64,000 nucleotides of DNA, taken from NCBI RefSeq assembly GCF_030689305.1, contig NZ_JAUYVM010000003.1, positions 248,001-312,000 on the forward strand. The letters are read 5' to 3'. The stretch's first letter is position 1; every line of letters begins with the position of its first letter. The position numbers were made by a program, and so were the translations under genes. This document shows positions 37,262-44,879 of this stretch, in pieces. The notes below the pieces were generated by a model, which was given only the letters and a program-made list of their open reading frames with translations, made no database searches and was not told where the DNA came from. The stretch is from Vibrio penaeicida. Its GTDB lineage: Bacteria > Pseudomonadota > Gammaproteobacteria > Enterobacterales > Vibrionaceae.

Positions 37262-38243
37262 AGATCTGCTTGCAAAGGGATGATAAGAGTTGTAACCCTT
37301 GCTCTATTTTATGTGCAATATTTTTATCGGGTATCGCTTGATACTTCTGGTAGTGCAAATTGAGCCACCAACACTGACGAATCACAATAAGCAAAGGCAA
37401 TACACTGAGGTCTATTTCTTCTGGTGCTTGCGCTTGCTCTAAATACCCTGAAAGCCCAGCATGCCAGAGTGGGGAAGACAGCCGTTGCGATAGCGTCGAC
37501 CATATCATTGTCGCAAGATCATATTCCCTTGGCGCTAAAACCGCATCTTCAAAATCCATCCAAAGCCATTCATGTTGCGGCGTCACCATGCAGTTAAGGC
37601 GATGCGCATCACCAATGCAGACCTTACTCTGCGTTTGCTTTAAGTTGGGATCTTGTTGCAGCTTCTGATCTCCTTGTAATAAAGACGAATGGTAAGCACG
37701 CCATATGCCATCGAAAAGGGCTGGTGCGTTGAAAGGGAGTGCATGGTTATGTACCGCGTTTGTCGAATCGGATCGCACAAATTGCTCACATTGTTGGATT
37801 TGCGCTTTTGTGTTGAATTCTGAGCAACGAGTTTTTAGGGTAGGTATTCGGTCAAAATGAGCGTGCAGTTCAGCAAGAGACTGCCCCAATAGGAAAAAAT
37901 CGCTGGGTGTATTGTCTGGGTGTTTGCCTTCAATAAAAGGGCGAACCAACACATAGCCTTGGTTTGTAGATTCTCCGAAGGGGCTTTCTCTATTGATGAC
38001 ACTTACCCATGAATTTCCATGAATCGTGATTTTAGGGGCGCAATAAGACAGCCCCATACATTGGTATATTTCGGCTTCGTGGGAAAGGGTAAAAGGGGGC
38101 GAGCTTTGGTATTTCACAACCCATTCACCGTGTGCATCGCGCAATTTATAGAGCTGCGCTCTGCCCTTGGTAAGCGGCTCGATCGCTTTGATCTCCAATT
38201 GGTAATCGGAGATCAAAGCGTTAGTGAGCGACGGCGGAATCAT
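37260..38243 (-). CDS. APH/choline-kinase-fold phosphotransferase in RiPP-like operon
   Basis: A 327-residue protein with the aminoglycoside-phosphotransferase fold. Lys44 (WVVKYQ) is the likely ATP lysine. The catalytic loop is GDAHRLN (211-217), a variant of HGDLHxxN with Asp212 and Asn217 kept. The metal motif is DFED (230-233), followed by PREYDLA. Such kinases phosphorylate small-molecule hydroxyls and sometimes peptides. It is the last gene of the operon and overlaps the preceding gene by ATGA. Its presence suggests a phosphorylation step in maturation, activation or self-protection. The substrate cannot be read from sequence. A stand-alone resistance kinase is unlikely given the coupling. 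Confidence 0.75.
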   Translation of the reverse strand: MIPPSLTNALISDYQLEIKAIEPLTKGRAQLYKLRDAHGEWVVKYQSSPPFTLSHEAEIYQCMGLSYCAPKITIHGNSWVSVINRESPFGESTNQGYVLVRPFIEGKHPDNTPSDFFLLGQSLAELHAHFDRIPTLKTRCSEFNTKAQIQQCEQFVRSDSTNAVHNHALPFNAPALFDGIWRAYHSSLLQGDQKLQQDPNLKQTQSKVCIGDAHRLNCMVTPQHEWLWMDFEDAVLAPREYDLATMIWSTLSQRLSSPLWHAGLSGYLEQAQAPEEIDLSVLPLLIVIRQCWWLNLHYQKYQAIPDKNIAHKIEQGLQLLSSLCKQI

Positions 38244-39130
38244 TCAGTGCCAAACGCTGAATACAAGTGTGCTGCACAAGCGCTGGGCATTTCAGGATAC
38301 CGAGACGTGCCTATACTCTTATCTTGCTCATTGATAGGAGGACCTTGCGTTGCCCACTGGTTGATAAGATCTTGTGATTTGGGGTTGCTTAACAAGGTTT
38401 CTTCCAACGGTTGGTAGATGTCGCCTAAGCAAAACTCTTCCAACCCGACCAAGCTCATGCACGGGTAAATTAATCCATCGTCGTCCACACACAGTTTCAT
38501 TCTTCGAAAACACGCCATCATGGTGTCTGTGTTATTACCCATTGTTTCGTTTACTTGAAACCACTCAATATTCCCTCTATTCAGCCACTGCTCATCAAAA
38601 ATATTGAGTTGGCTCATCACCGAATACGACGCAATAAAGGCGATGTTTTTGTCTCGTGATAATGCTTCCAGCCCTGCTTTTATCTGGCTTGCCTTTTCTG
38701 GAGTATCAACGTCTGTTGCTAAGATAACCAAACAAAACAGTTCAATGGAATCCGCTTGCTGCATGCGCCTTAGGAGTGTTGAATCGGTGTGAAAAGCGGC
38801 GGCTTCAACTGTTACGCTAACACCAAATCCAGCTTGATGAATACCCGAACTGACGTTGATAATTTCGTCTAGCCTAGGCACCACACTATCGCCAGAAAAA
38901 GTCACGTCTCTGTCGTACATACAATGAATATTGCGGTTTTTCGAAATACCGACACTTTCCTGAAAAAACTGATCGTAGGTTTTCAGCCATTTAAGGAAAT
39001 CATCGTAGGGAGCAACTTCATAATTTCTCTGAGATATCATCACTAATGACCGAAGCCATTGCATGGGGGTATCACATTTCCAAGGTTGCGCACTGATTGG
39101 GCTAACCTCCGTGATTTTAATTCTGTCCAT
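38240..39130 (-). CDS. SPASM-like partner lacking the radical SAM CxxxCxxC motif
   Basis: A 296-residue protein. Residues about 200-240 carry a SPASM-type cysteine series: Cys207, Cys214, Cys224 and Cys234 around VDDDGLIYPCMSLVG and the following FCLGD, with Cys285 near the C-terminus. This is the pattern that binds auxiliary iron-sulfur clusters. The N-terminal 200 residues look like a shortened alpha/beta barrel, but contain no CxxxCxxC; isolated Cys19, Cys70 and Cys133 do not form it. It overlaps the radical SAM gene by 14 bases. It may be a degenerate radical SAM protein acting as a scaffold, precursor-binding subunit or electron relay. Other clusters cannot be excluded. Confidence 0.68.
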   Translation of the reverse strand: MDRIKITEVSPISAQPWKCDTPMQWLRSLVMISQRNYEVAPYDDFLKWLKTYDQFFQESVGISKNRNIHCMYDRDVTFSGDSVVPRLDEIINVSSGIHQAGFGVSVTVEAAAFHTDSTLLRRMQQADSIELFCLVILATDVDTPEKASQIKAGLEALSRDKNIAFIASYSVMSQLNIFDEQWLNRGNIEWFQVNETMGNNTDTMMACFRRMKLCVDDDGLIYPCMSLVGLEEFCLGDIYQPLEETLLSNPKSQDLINQWATQGPPINEQDKSIGTSRYPEMPSACAAHLYSAFGTE

Positions 39131-40175
39131 AATTTGCCTCTTTCAGCTCTTCTAAACTTTGTAGCATTTTAGATAGCGCTAATTTTGTACTGACGTCACT
39201 GATACTTTTTATAACTTCCACTGCCTCGGGGTTAGAAAATATTTTCCAACACAGCTGGCACATATTGGTGAACTTATCGCCTACCGAGATACCCGCTGCT
39301 TCTAATACAGGAAGAAATGTTCCTGGTCCTGAGAACACCAACATTCGAATGATCGGATCTCTATTCATCCTGTTTGTGATGTTCACGATGGACTCTTGGT
39401 TAATATTCCCTAGCTTGTAAAGCTGAGTTTGATCAAAGCCCGCACAACAAGGAGAAACATAACCTGCAGCATTAATGGTTAAATTTAACGAGCTGTGGCA
39501 ACTCCCTGATTCTGCATTTTCAGATTCGTATATTTCCTCACTTTCGATTTGTTTCTCTGCCCGTCCTGTTCTGAACACGGGAGATGAGGTGATGCGATTT
39601 ACTCTCGATACCGCATCTGGCGCGAGCAGTTCCAGAGCTTCTCCTACGTGGTGTTTCTTAGTGGTGAGCAGCCGAAGATTGATATCGATACCCGCATTAG
39701 ATAAAGCGACGAGCGCATTTGATACGGCGGTAGGGTTGATGTGTTCTAAATGCCAATAGTCCCAACTGATTTCTGCACTGGTAAGCCCTGCTTCTTTCAA
39801 TTGGTCAGCGACGCGTTGGGCTTTTTTCGCATTCTCACCCCAATACGCGTTGGTCGTTACGGTGATATCGAGAAAGCCAGCCTCTTTACCGGTTTCGACG
39901 AGCGAGAAAACATCCTTATGGCGCAAGAAGGCTTCACCCCCTGCGATATGTAAGCGTCGAGTTAATGTTTCAATTTTTGGGGCTTCACGTACAGCCTGAA
40001 GGAGCTTTGCCATCGATATAGAGTGAAGACCTAGCCTATCCGAGCCTTTAGGACCGGAACTTTGATAGCACATTGCACACTGAGCGTTGCAGCGGTTAGT
40101 GGTTTCGACCACTAAGCCGCTGTATCTTATTGGCATCCAGTGAACAAGTGACGTGATAATGTCTTCTTGTTGCAT
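39117..40175 (-). CDS. Radical SAM/SPASM peptide-modifying enzyme
   Basis: A 352-residue radical SAM enzyme. Cys29, Cys33 and Cys36 (TTNRCNAQCAMCYQ) bind the 4Fe-4S cluster that cleaves S-adenosylmethionine. GGE at 79-81 contacts the SAM amino group. The C-terminal region has Cys226, Cys243, Cys244, Cys306 and Cys309 (SCHSS, SPCCAGF, MCQLCW), consistent with a SPASM/twitch auxiliary cluster. The start has TAGGAGG and lies 8 bases after the precursor stop. Radical SAM/SPASM enzymes beside leader-bearing peptides install epimerised residues, thioethers or carbon cross-links. The Ala/Val target nearby favours epimerisation or unactivated-carbon chemistry; this is inference. Confidence 0.85.
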   Translation of the reverse strand: MQQEDIITSLVHWMPIRYSGLVVETTNRCNAQCAMCYQSSGPKGSDRLGLHSISMAKLLQAVREAPKIETLTRRLHIAGGEAFLRHKDVFSLVETGKEAGFLDITVTTNAYWGENAKKAQRVADQLKEAGLTSAEISWDYWHLEHINPTAVSNALVALSNAGIDINLRLLTTKKHHVGEALELLAPDAVSRVNRITSSPVFRTGRAEKQIESEEIYESENAESGSCHSSLNLTINAAGYVSPCCAGFDQTQLYKLGNINQESIVNITNRMNRDPIIRMLVFSGPGTFLPVLEAAGISVGDKFTNMCQLCWKIFSNPEAVEVIKSISDVSTKLALSKMLQSLEELKEANYGQN

Positions 40176-40183
40176 GGAGCCTC

Positions 40184-40801
40184 CTAGCGCATAAATGCAC
40201 CTCGGTTGATGCTTCTCAGCCTTGTGACGTCTCTAATTCCAGTTCGATCATGGAACTTGATTCGACCGGGTAAAAACGTACCTCTTCCTAGCCCTTGCAA
40301 CTCGTACAAATCGGCAGCACGACCTGCTCTGACAAGGGTAACCACCATAGTTACAACAACAGCTGCCGCAACGACAACCGCCGCCGCAGCAGCAACAACA
40401 GCCGCAGCCGCAGCTAAACCAGGGCCTTCGCCAATAATGGGACCAGCTAAGTCTGTTGGGGGTTTGTTCTCGAAACGGTTACGAATATCGATGATATCTT
40501 TGGTCACATGAATGCCCGCTTCCTCAGCAAAATCGATGTCTAGGTTGACGTCGAAAAGCGTCTGATTAACGGTTTTAGCCACAACGTTAGGATGAAGCAA
40601 AACACCATGTTCAACTGAGTAAGCCTTGGGATCAGACAGGAACTTCTGCGCTTCATCTGGCTTTTTTATCAGCTCTTTGATGAATGCGACTTGCCCTTCC
40701 AAAGGTGTAAACGCCACATTGTTCAGCTTATCCAGTTTTACTTTGCGGGATTTTGCCGTTGATTTGTCAAATTCATTGACCGAACTTGTTTCATCAGGCA
40801 T
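40184..40801 (-). CDS. Candidate RiPP precursor with NHLP-like leader and Ala/Val core
   Basis: A 205-residue protein with a strong ribosome site (AAGGAGATAAC). Residues 1-100 resemble the nitrile-hydratase-type leader of proteusins: EGQVAFIKELIKKPDEAQ, then FLSDPKAYSVEHGVLLH, the usual DPxxxLxxxG-like turn. GPIIGEGPG at 120-128 is a plausible processing or hinge site. Residues 129-157 are almost only Ala and Val with two Thr, one Met and one Leu. A basic 48-residue tail follows (RAGRAADLYELQGLGRG to the end), which is unusual for a precursor. No Cys, Ser-rich or lanthionine-type pattern occurs in the core. Alternatives are a membrane-inserting peptide or a toxin-like protein. Confidence 0.68.
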   Translation of the reverse strand: MPDETSSVNEFDKSTAKSRKVKLDKLNNVAFTPLEGQVAFIKELIKKPDEAQKFLSDPKAYSVEHGVLLHPNVVAKTVNQTLFDVNLDIDFAEEAGIHVTKDIIDIRNRFENKPPTDLAGPIIGEGPGLAAAAAVVAAAAAVVVAAAVVVTMVVTLVRAGRAADLYELQGLGRGTFLPGRIKFHDRTGIRDVTRLRSINRGAFMR

Positions 40802-41026
40802 GTTATCTCCTTGTTATTGTTGATGTTATTCCATTGATTACAATCCAACAACGACCAATGAAGATGTCGTAAAGCGCACTTGTGAACAAGTACGCAATGG
40901 ATAACTTAGTCTATAAATTGAGCTCATAAAATGAATAATGTAAGAATATTTGCGGGTTTTTACATAATGTTTATTCACGTATCAATAATGAGATAAAGGA
41001 GGCACGGACGAATTTTCAATATGATA

Positions 41027-41056
41027 TTGATAACATATTGAAAAGTAGGCTAAAGT
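41027..41056 (+). promoter_or_regulatory. Possible sigma-70 promoter for the 72-residue gene
   Basis: TTGATA (41027-41032) and TAAAGT (41051-41056) with 18-base spacing, 35 bases before the start. The rest of the 289-base divergent gap (40802-41090) is AT-rich and must also hold the promoter for the RiPP-like operon, which I could not place. Confidence 0.35.
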
Positions 41057-41090
41057 ATCTTCAAACTTAAGCAAGACTAAGGAATAGTAG

Positions 41091-41309
41091 ATGCGCGACT
41101 CGCTCAGACAAAAAGTGGTACAGGTATGCAACAAAAAAATTGCCCAAAAAGGCGATAACGTAGGCGTATCTTTTTATGCATTCTTCGCGAATAAAAATGA
41201 TGATCCGGAGTTACTAATGGAAGCCGCAACATGGTGGATTCAAACTCACAAATTGGATCACTTTGAAAAAGCGCACAAAATCATCGCAATGATCGAAGAG
41301 GGGAAATAG
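41091..41309 (+). CDS. Small conserved cytoplasmic protein (DUF6500-like?)
   Basis: A 72-residue protein preceded by AAGGAATAGTAG. The sequence is compact and helical (VVQVCNKKIAQKGDNVGVS, YAFFANKNDDPELLMEA, HFEKAHKIIAMIEEG), with no signal peptide or membrane helix. From memory it resembles a small family listed as DUF6500, but I am unsure of the number. Its function is unknown. It is divergent from the RiPP-like operon and could share regulation with it or be unrelated. Confidence 0.6.
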   Translation: MRDSLRQKVVQVCNKKIAQKGDNVGVSFYAFFANKNDDPELLMEAATWWIQTHKLDHFEKAHKIIAMIEEGK

Positions 41310-42133
41310 CATCGCTACCCAACCATCGAAGGACGAGAGCCGAAAGGGTGGGTCTCAATGGCTTTCACACGGTGCTTTCGATTCTTGATGTTGAGCAGCG
41401 ATGTTTTCAAAATCGCTGCCTTTCCAAAAGTTCAATCTCTAGTCCTTAGAGCCAATTTGAGAATGGCGAAAACAGCGTGTATCGGGTTTAAATGACCTCG
41501 CGAAATAAAGGTCTCCCTGTAGTTGATTGGTATAAATCAAACGATCATTCAAGCGACTCTTGGTTCTCTCCATCCATTTTGCTTAGCGGATAAGTGAGAT
41601 GTTTGTCACATTTTACCACTCTTTATAAAACTAAGCTTAATCAATCAATTAGTGAGATCTCACTCGAATATCCGAAAGAAACGAATAAATCCATTTAGGG
41701 CTCAAATGCCAATGCTTTACGCCAAACTGGATCGGGTTGGTGTAATGATTGCGAAATGATTTGCTTATTAACCAAACCACGGTGATTAATTATTGATTAA
41801 ATCTTATTCAATAGTGTGTTAAGTCACTCATATTCCACAATTGTTTGACATAAAATAATTACTTTGATCTTTCTTTTCTTATTGGCTCAAATCCTATTTT
41901 TTACAGCTTTTTTTCAACTTGCGAACCCTCTCGCTAAATTTGATGAACCTCTAAATAATTGAATTATAAATAACAAATTTACGCAATATTGTATTTTTGA
42001 TTGTCAATATTTAATTTTCATTTGTTTGACATTTATTGTCTTTGTTATAAGAATTGGCGACATTCGTCCCATATTGCAAAATAGTGCGACGGACATTCGG
42101 ATAAGGTTCGTTGTTAAAAAGAGATAAATGTTG
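41310..42133. other. Long intergenic leader upstream of the first cellulose operon
   Basis: About 820 bases without a supportable gene. It contains a perfect hairpin, GCAGCGAT at 41395-41402 and ATCGCTGC at 41412-41419, with no U-tract. The right half (41800-42060) is very AT-rich and includes TTGACA-like boxes, but no well-spaced promoter that I trust. I compared it with the c-di-GMP-I riboswitch pattern and saw no match. Control of the operon probably lies here. Confidence 0.5.
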
Positions 42134-42655
42134 ATGAACATTAAAAGGGTATTTCTGTTCAGTGCGGTAAGTACTTTGCTAACTACAGGGTGTCAAAACA
42201 CTCAACAAGTACGTCAGAGTCGTGTTTATGACCCTACAGTAATTCAATCTAATGAATTGCCTATTTTGGTCGTCAATCAGGATGGTGAGCGCAGTTATCG
42301 TCAGGTTAGAAAAACCGAAACATGGTTTTGGACACGTTTGAGAAACGATACCTACTTACCAGGAGAAAACCTGGTTATTCAGGTGCTGGGAGATGCTCCG
42401 TTAGAGCAACCTCCGGCTATATTTGCGTTTACTGTACCGGAAAAATTGGGCACATTATCAATGAATCCATTGGGTCCGTTTCAATCTTGGACTCTCACAA
42501 AAAAGAGCGGGGAGCGCTGTCTTTCAGCCCGCCAGAATGCCAAAAAAAGTGGCCAGTGGATTTCCATATTTACTCGCTATTGCACTTCCGACCCTCACCA
42601 AGATCTGACTTGGATCGAAGACTACACACCGTCTATTCTGCTAGAGAAATACTAA
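42134..42655 (+). CDS. Lipoprotein heading cellulose operon 1 (BcsN-position)
   Basis: About 173 residues; ATGs at 42128 and 42134 are both possible, and spacing to GAGATAA favours the second. The lipobox LLTTGC gives a lipidated Cys at residue 20 (counted from 42134). The mature region has motifs shared with the copy-2 protein: ETWFW, NDxxLPGEN, QPPxIFAF, NPxGPFQSW and WISIFTxYC. Two conserved Cys may form a disulfide. It sits directly before bcsA, the position of bcsN in type III cellulose operons, and the LPGEN-type text is reminiscent of that family. Homology to BcsN is inferred. It is probably anchored in the outer membrane and assists export. Confidence 0.65.
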   Translation: MNIKRVFLFSAVSTLLTTGCQNTQQVRQSRVYDPTVIQSNELPILVVNQDGERSYRQVRKTETWFWTRLRNDTYLPGENLVIQVLGDAPLEQPPAIFAFTVPEKLGTLSMNPLGPFQSWTLTKKSGERCLSARQNAKKSGQWISIFTRYCTSDPHQDLTWIEDYTPSILLEKY

Positions 42656-42656
42656 T

Positions 42657-44879
42657 ATGAAACCCGGCTTAACAAAGCAGATCTTTAAAGGTCTGCTGAT
42701 GCTTTGTGCACTCTACGCATTGTACATTTTGGCGACATTAAACATTTCGACAGAGACGCATATTTGGCTTGCGTCCAGTGCCTTTGTTTTATTACTGCTC
42801 TTGTCGAAGAACCTATCGACAAGAGCCACAACATTCATTCTGATCATTGGCGCATTCATTTCGTTTCGTTATATCTATTGGCGATTTCAAGAAACACTTC
42901 CTTGGGAAAGTAGCCTCGATCTGCCGTTTGCAATGCTGCTTTTTATCGCGGAGTGCTACGGTATTCTGGTCTATATGATGGGTATGTTTGTAACGGTTAA
43001 GCCTTATGAACGGAAACGCGTTCCTTTAAATATAGATGCGCATTTACCCACTGTGGATATCTACATCCCTACCTACAACGAGCCTATGGATGTTGTCGGT
43101 CCTACCATTTTGGCGGCATCTCGTTTGGAATACCCTGGTAACTTCCGCGTTTACGTTTTGGACGATGGCGGTACACACCAAAAGTTAAACAATGAGAATG
43201 CAGAAGAGGCAAGCGAAGCGCGTAGTAGAGCTCAGGCACTGAAGGCATTTTGTGAAGACGTTGGTGCAAGTTACATCACACGAGAAAAGAACATTCAAGC
43301 CAAAGCTGGGAACATCAATCATGCTTTGGAGAAAACATCTGGCGAGCTTCTTTTGATTCTGGATGCCGACCATGTACCAACGCGTGATTTTCTGATGAAC
43401 ACGATCGGCTTGTTTCAGAAGGACCCTAAGCTCGGCTTTGTTCAAACTCCGCATTTCTTTGTTACCCCTGGACCGGTTGAACGAAACCTGGGTATTGAAG
43501 ATAAAGTCCCTTCAGAAAACGAAATGTTTTACAACAAGACACTGGTTGGAATGGACTTCTGGAATGGTTGCTTTTTTTGTGGGAGTGCAGCGGTTATTCG
43601 CAGAGTGGCCCTTGAAGAAGTGGGAGGTATATCCACCAAAACCATCACGGAAGATGCCGACACCGCGTTAAACATGCACTCCAATGGATGGAGCAGTGCG
43701 TATCTGAATATTGCAATGGTAGCGGGGTTATCTCCGGATACGTTTGGTGCTTACGTTACACAGCGTTCTCGCTGGGCTCAGGGCATGATACAAATATTCT
43801 TGCTTAATAACCCTTTGTTTAAAAAAGGTTTATCAGTTCCACAGCGTATTTGTTACCTAAACTCAACGCTATACTGGTTTTTCCCCATTTTCCGATCGGT
43901 GTTCCTTGTATCACCGCTGCTCTATCTCCTGTTCGATTTGCAGATATTTGTTGGCAACACGAAAGATTTTCTGATTTACGTTGTGCCCCATCTGGTGATC
44001 AGCGTCATGATAACTCAACGATTGTTTGGCAAAACACGACGCGCATTTTTCTCTGAACTCTACGAAACTGCCCTGTCGATATACCTCTGTTTGCCGACGC
44101 TTTCTGTATTACTAAAACCGAAGAAACCCAGTTTTGTGGTGACACCAAAGGGAGAAACAACGCAAAAAGTGTCGTTCTCCAAGCTTACGCCTTTCATGGC
44201 ATGTCTGTTCGGCTTAGTTGTTCTGGCAGAGGTGTGGGGGATTTACCGCTACGTGAGTTTTCCTGCCGAGCAAAACCAACTTATGCTGGTGATCTTGTTC
44301 AACACCTTCAACTTGATTTTGATTGTACTGTGTTTGGGGGCAATGCTCGAAACTCAGCAGCGTCGCAGCGAACCGAGACTGCTAGTGAATGAAAAAGCAG
44401 TTATTAAGGATGGAGACAAACGCTTCAATGCCACACTGAACGATATTTCACTGAAAGGTGCAAGGCTGACGTTAAGCAGTGTAGAGCACGATATTTTGTC
44501 GGGCGATATTGTCACTGTTTCTTACTTTACTGAGAGCGGGCAAGCCGAGAAAGGTCAAAAACCACGCTATAAAATCGTCAGCCTAGATATGCGAGTGGTG
44601 GCGATTAAAAATGGTCAGCAAGGTGTTCAAGTGAGCTGTGTTTTAGTTAGCCAACAGGCTGAAGATATGCAGGTACAATACGCTAAGGCATACGGGCAAA
44701 GCCGCCGATGGAGCCAGAGAAGGGAATATGAAGAAAGCTTGAAGCAAGGCGTCTTATCGTCCGTTGTTGGGCTTTTCTCACTAGCGTGTCAACACCTTAC
44801 CCGAGTACTGACAACGTCCGTAAAGCAAAAAGTTGAAACATCAAAAGTTCAGAGTAAAAAGGAGTTTCAAGGTGAATAG
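42657..44879 (+). CDS. bcsA: BcsA cellulose synthase catalytic subunit, copy 1
   Basis: A 740-residue membrane glycosyltransferase of family GT2. The catalytic aspartates are LDDGG (168-172) and DADH (236-239), the base is in TED (331-333), and QRSRW (369-373) binds the acceptor glucan. FFCGS and QTPHFF are also present. Four or more helices flank the GT domain. A PilZ domain follows, with RRSEPR (569-574) and NDISLKG (595-601), the c-di-GMP-binding signature. It should polymerise UDP-glucose into beta-1,4-glucan when c-di-GMP rises. It overlaps bcsB by 8 bases. All key residues look intact. Confidence 0.93.
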   Translation: MKPGLTKQIFKGLLMLCALYALYILATLNISTETHIWLASSAFVLLLLLSKNLSTRATTFILIIGAFISFRYIYWRFQETLPWESSLDLPFAMLLFIAECYGILVYMMGMFVTVKPYERKRVPLNIDAHLPTVDIYIPTYNEPMDVVGPTILAASRLEYPGNFRVYVLDDGGTHQKLNNENAEEASEARSRAQALKAFCEDVGASYITREKNIQAKAGNINHALEKTSGELLLILDADHVPTRDFLMNTIGLFQKDPKLGFVQTPHFFVTPGPVERNLGIEDKVPSENEMFYNKTLVGMDFWNGCFFCGSAAVIRRVALEEVGGISTKTITEDADTALNMHSNGWSSAYLNIAMVAGLSPDTFGAYVTQRSRWAQGMIQIFLLNNPLFKKGLSVPQRICYLNSTLYWFFPIFRSVFLVSPLLYLLFDLQIFVGNTKDFLIYVVPHLVISVMITQRLFGKTRRAFFSELYETALSIYLCLPTLSVLLKPKKPSFVVTPKGETTQKVSFSKLTPFMACLFGLVVLAEVWGIYRYVSFPAEQNQLMLVILFNTFNLILIVLCLGAMLETQQRRSEPRLLVNEKAVIKDGDKRFNATLNDISLKGARLTLSSVEHDILSGDIVTVSYFTESGQAEKGQKPRYKIVSLDMRVVAIKNGQQGVQVSCVLVSQQAEDMQVQYAKAYGQSRRWSQRREYEESLKQGVLSSVVGLFSLACQHLTRVLTTSVKQKVETSKVQSKKEFQGE

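Noticed and set aside
37260..38243. Antibiotic resistance kinase acquired independently
   Set aside because: It is coupled by ATGA overlap to the radical SAM operon and shows no mobile-element context.
40206..40511. Plus-strand frame opposite the precursor with long Ala/Thr runs
   Set aside because: It is the mirror of the Ala/Val-coding repeats on the minus strand, has no ribosome site, and the minus-strand gene has a strong one.
40184..40801. Lanthipeptide or sactipeptide precursor
   Set aside because: The candidate core contains no cysteine and too few Ser/Thr for lanthionine or sactionine formation.
41310..42133. c-di-GMP riboswitch upstream of the first cellulose operon
   Set aside because: I compared the leader with the conserved GEMM core and found no match; only an unrelated hairpin is present.
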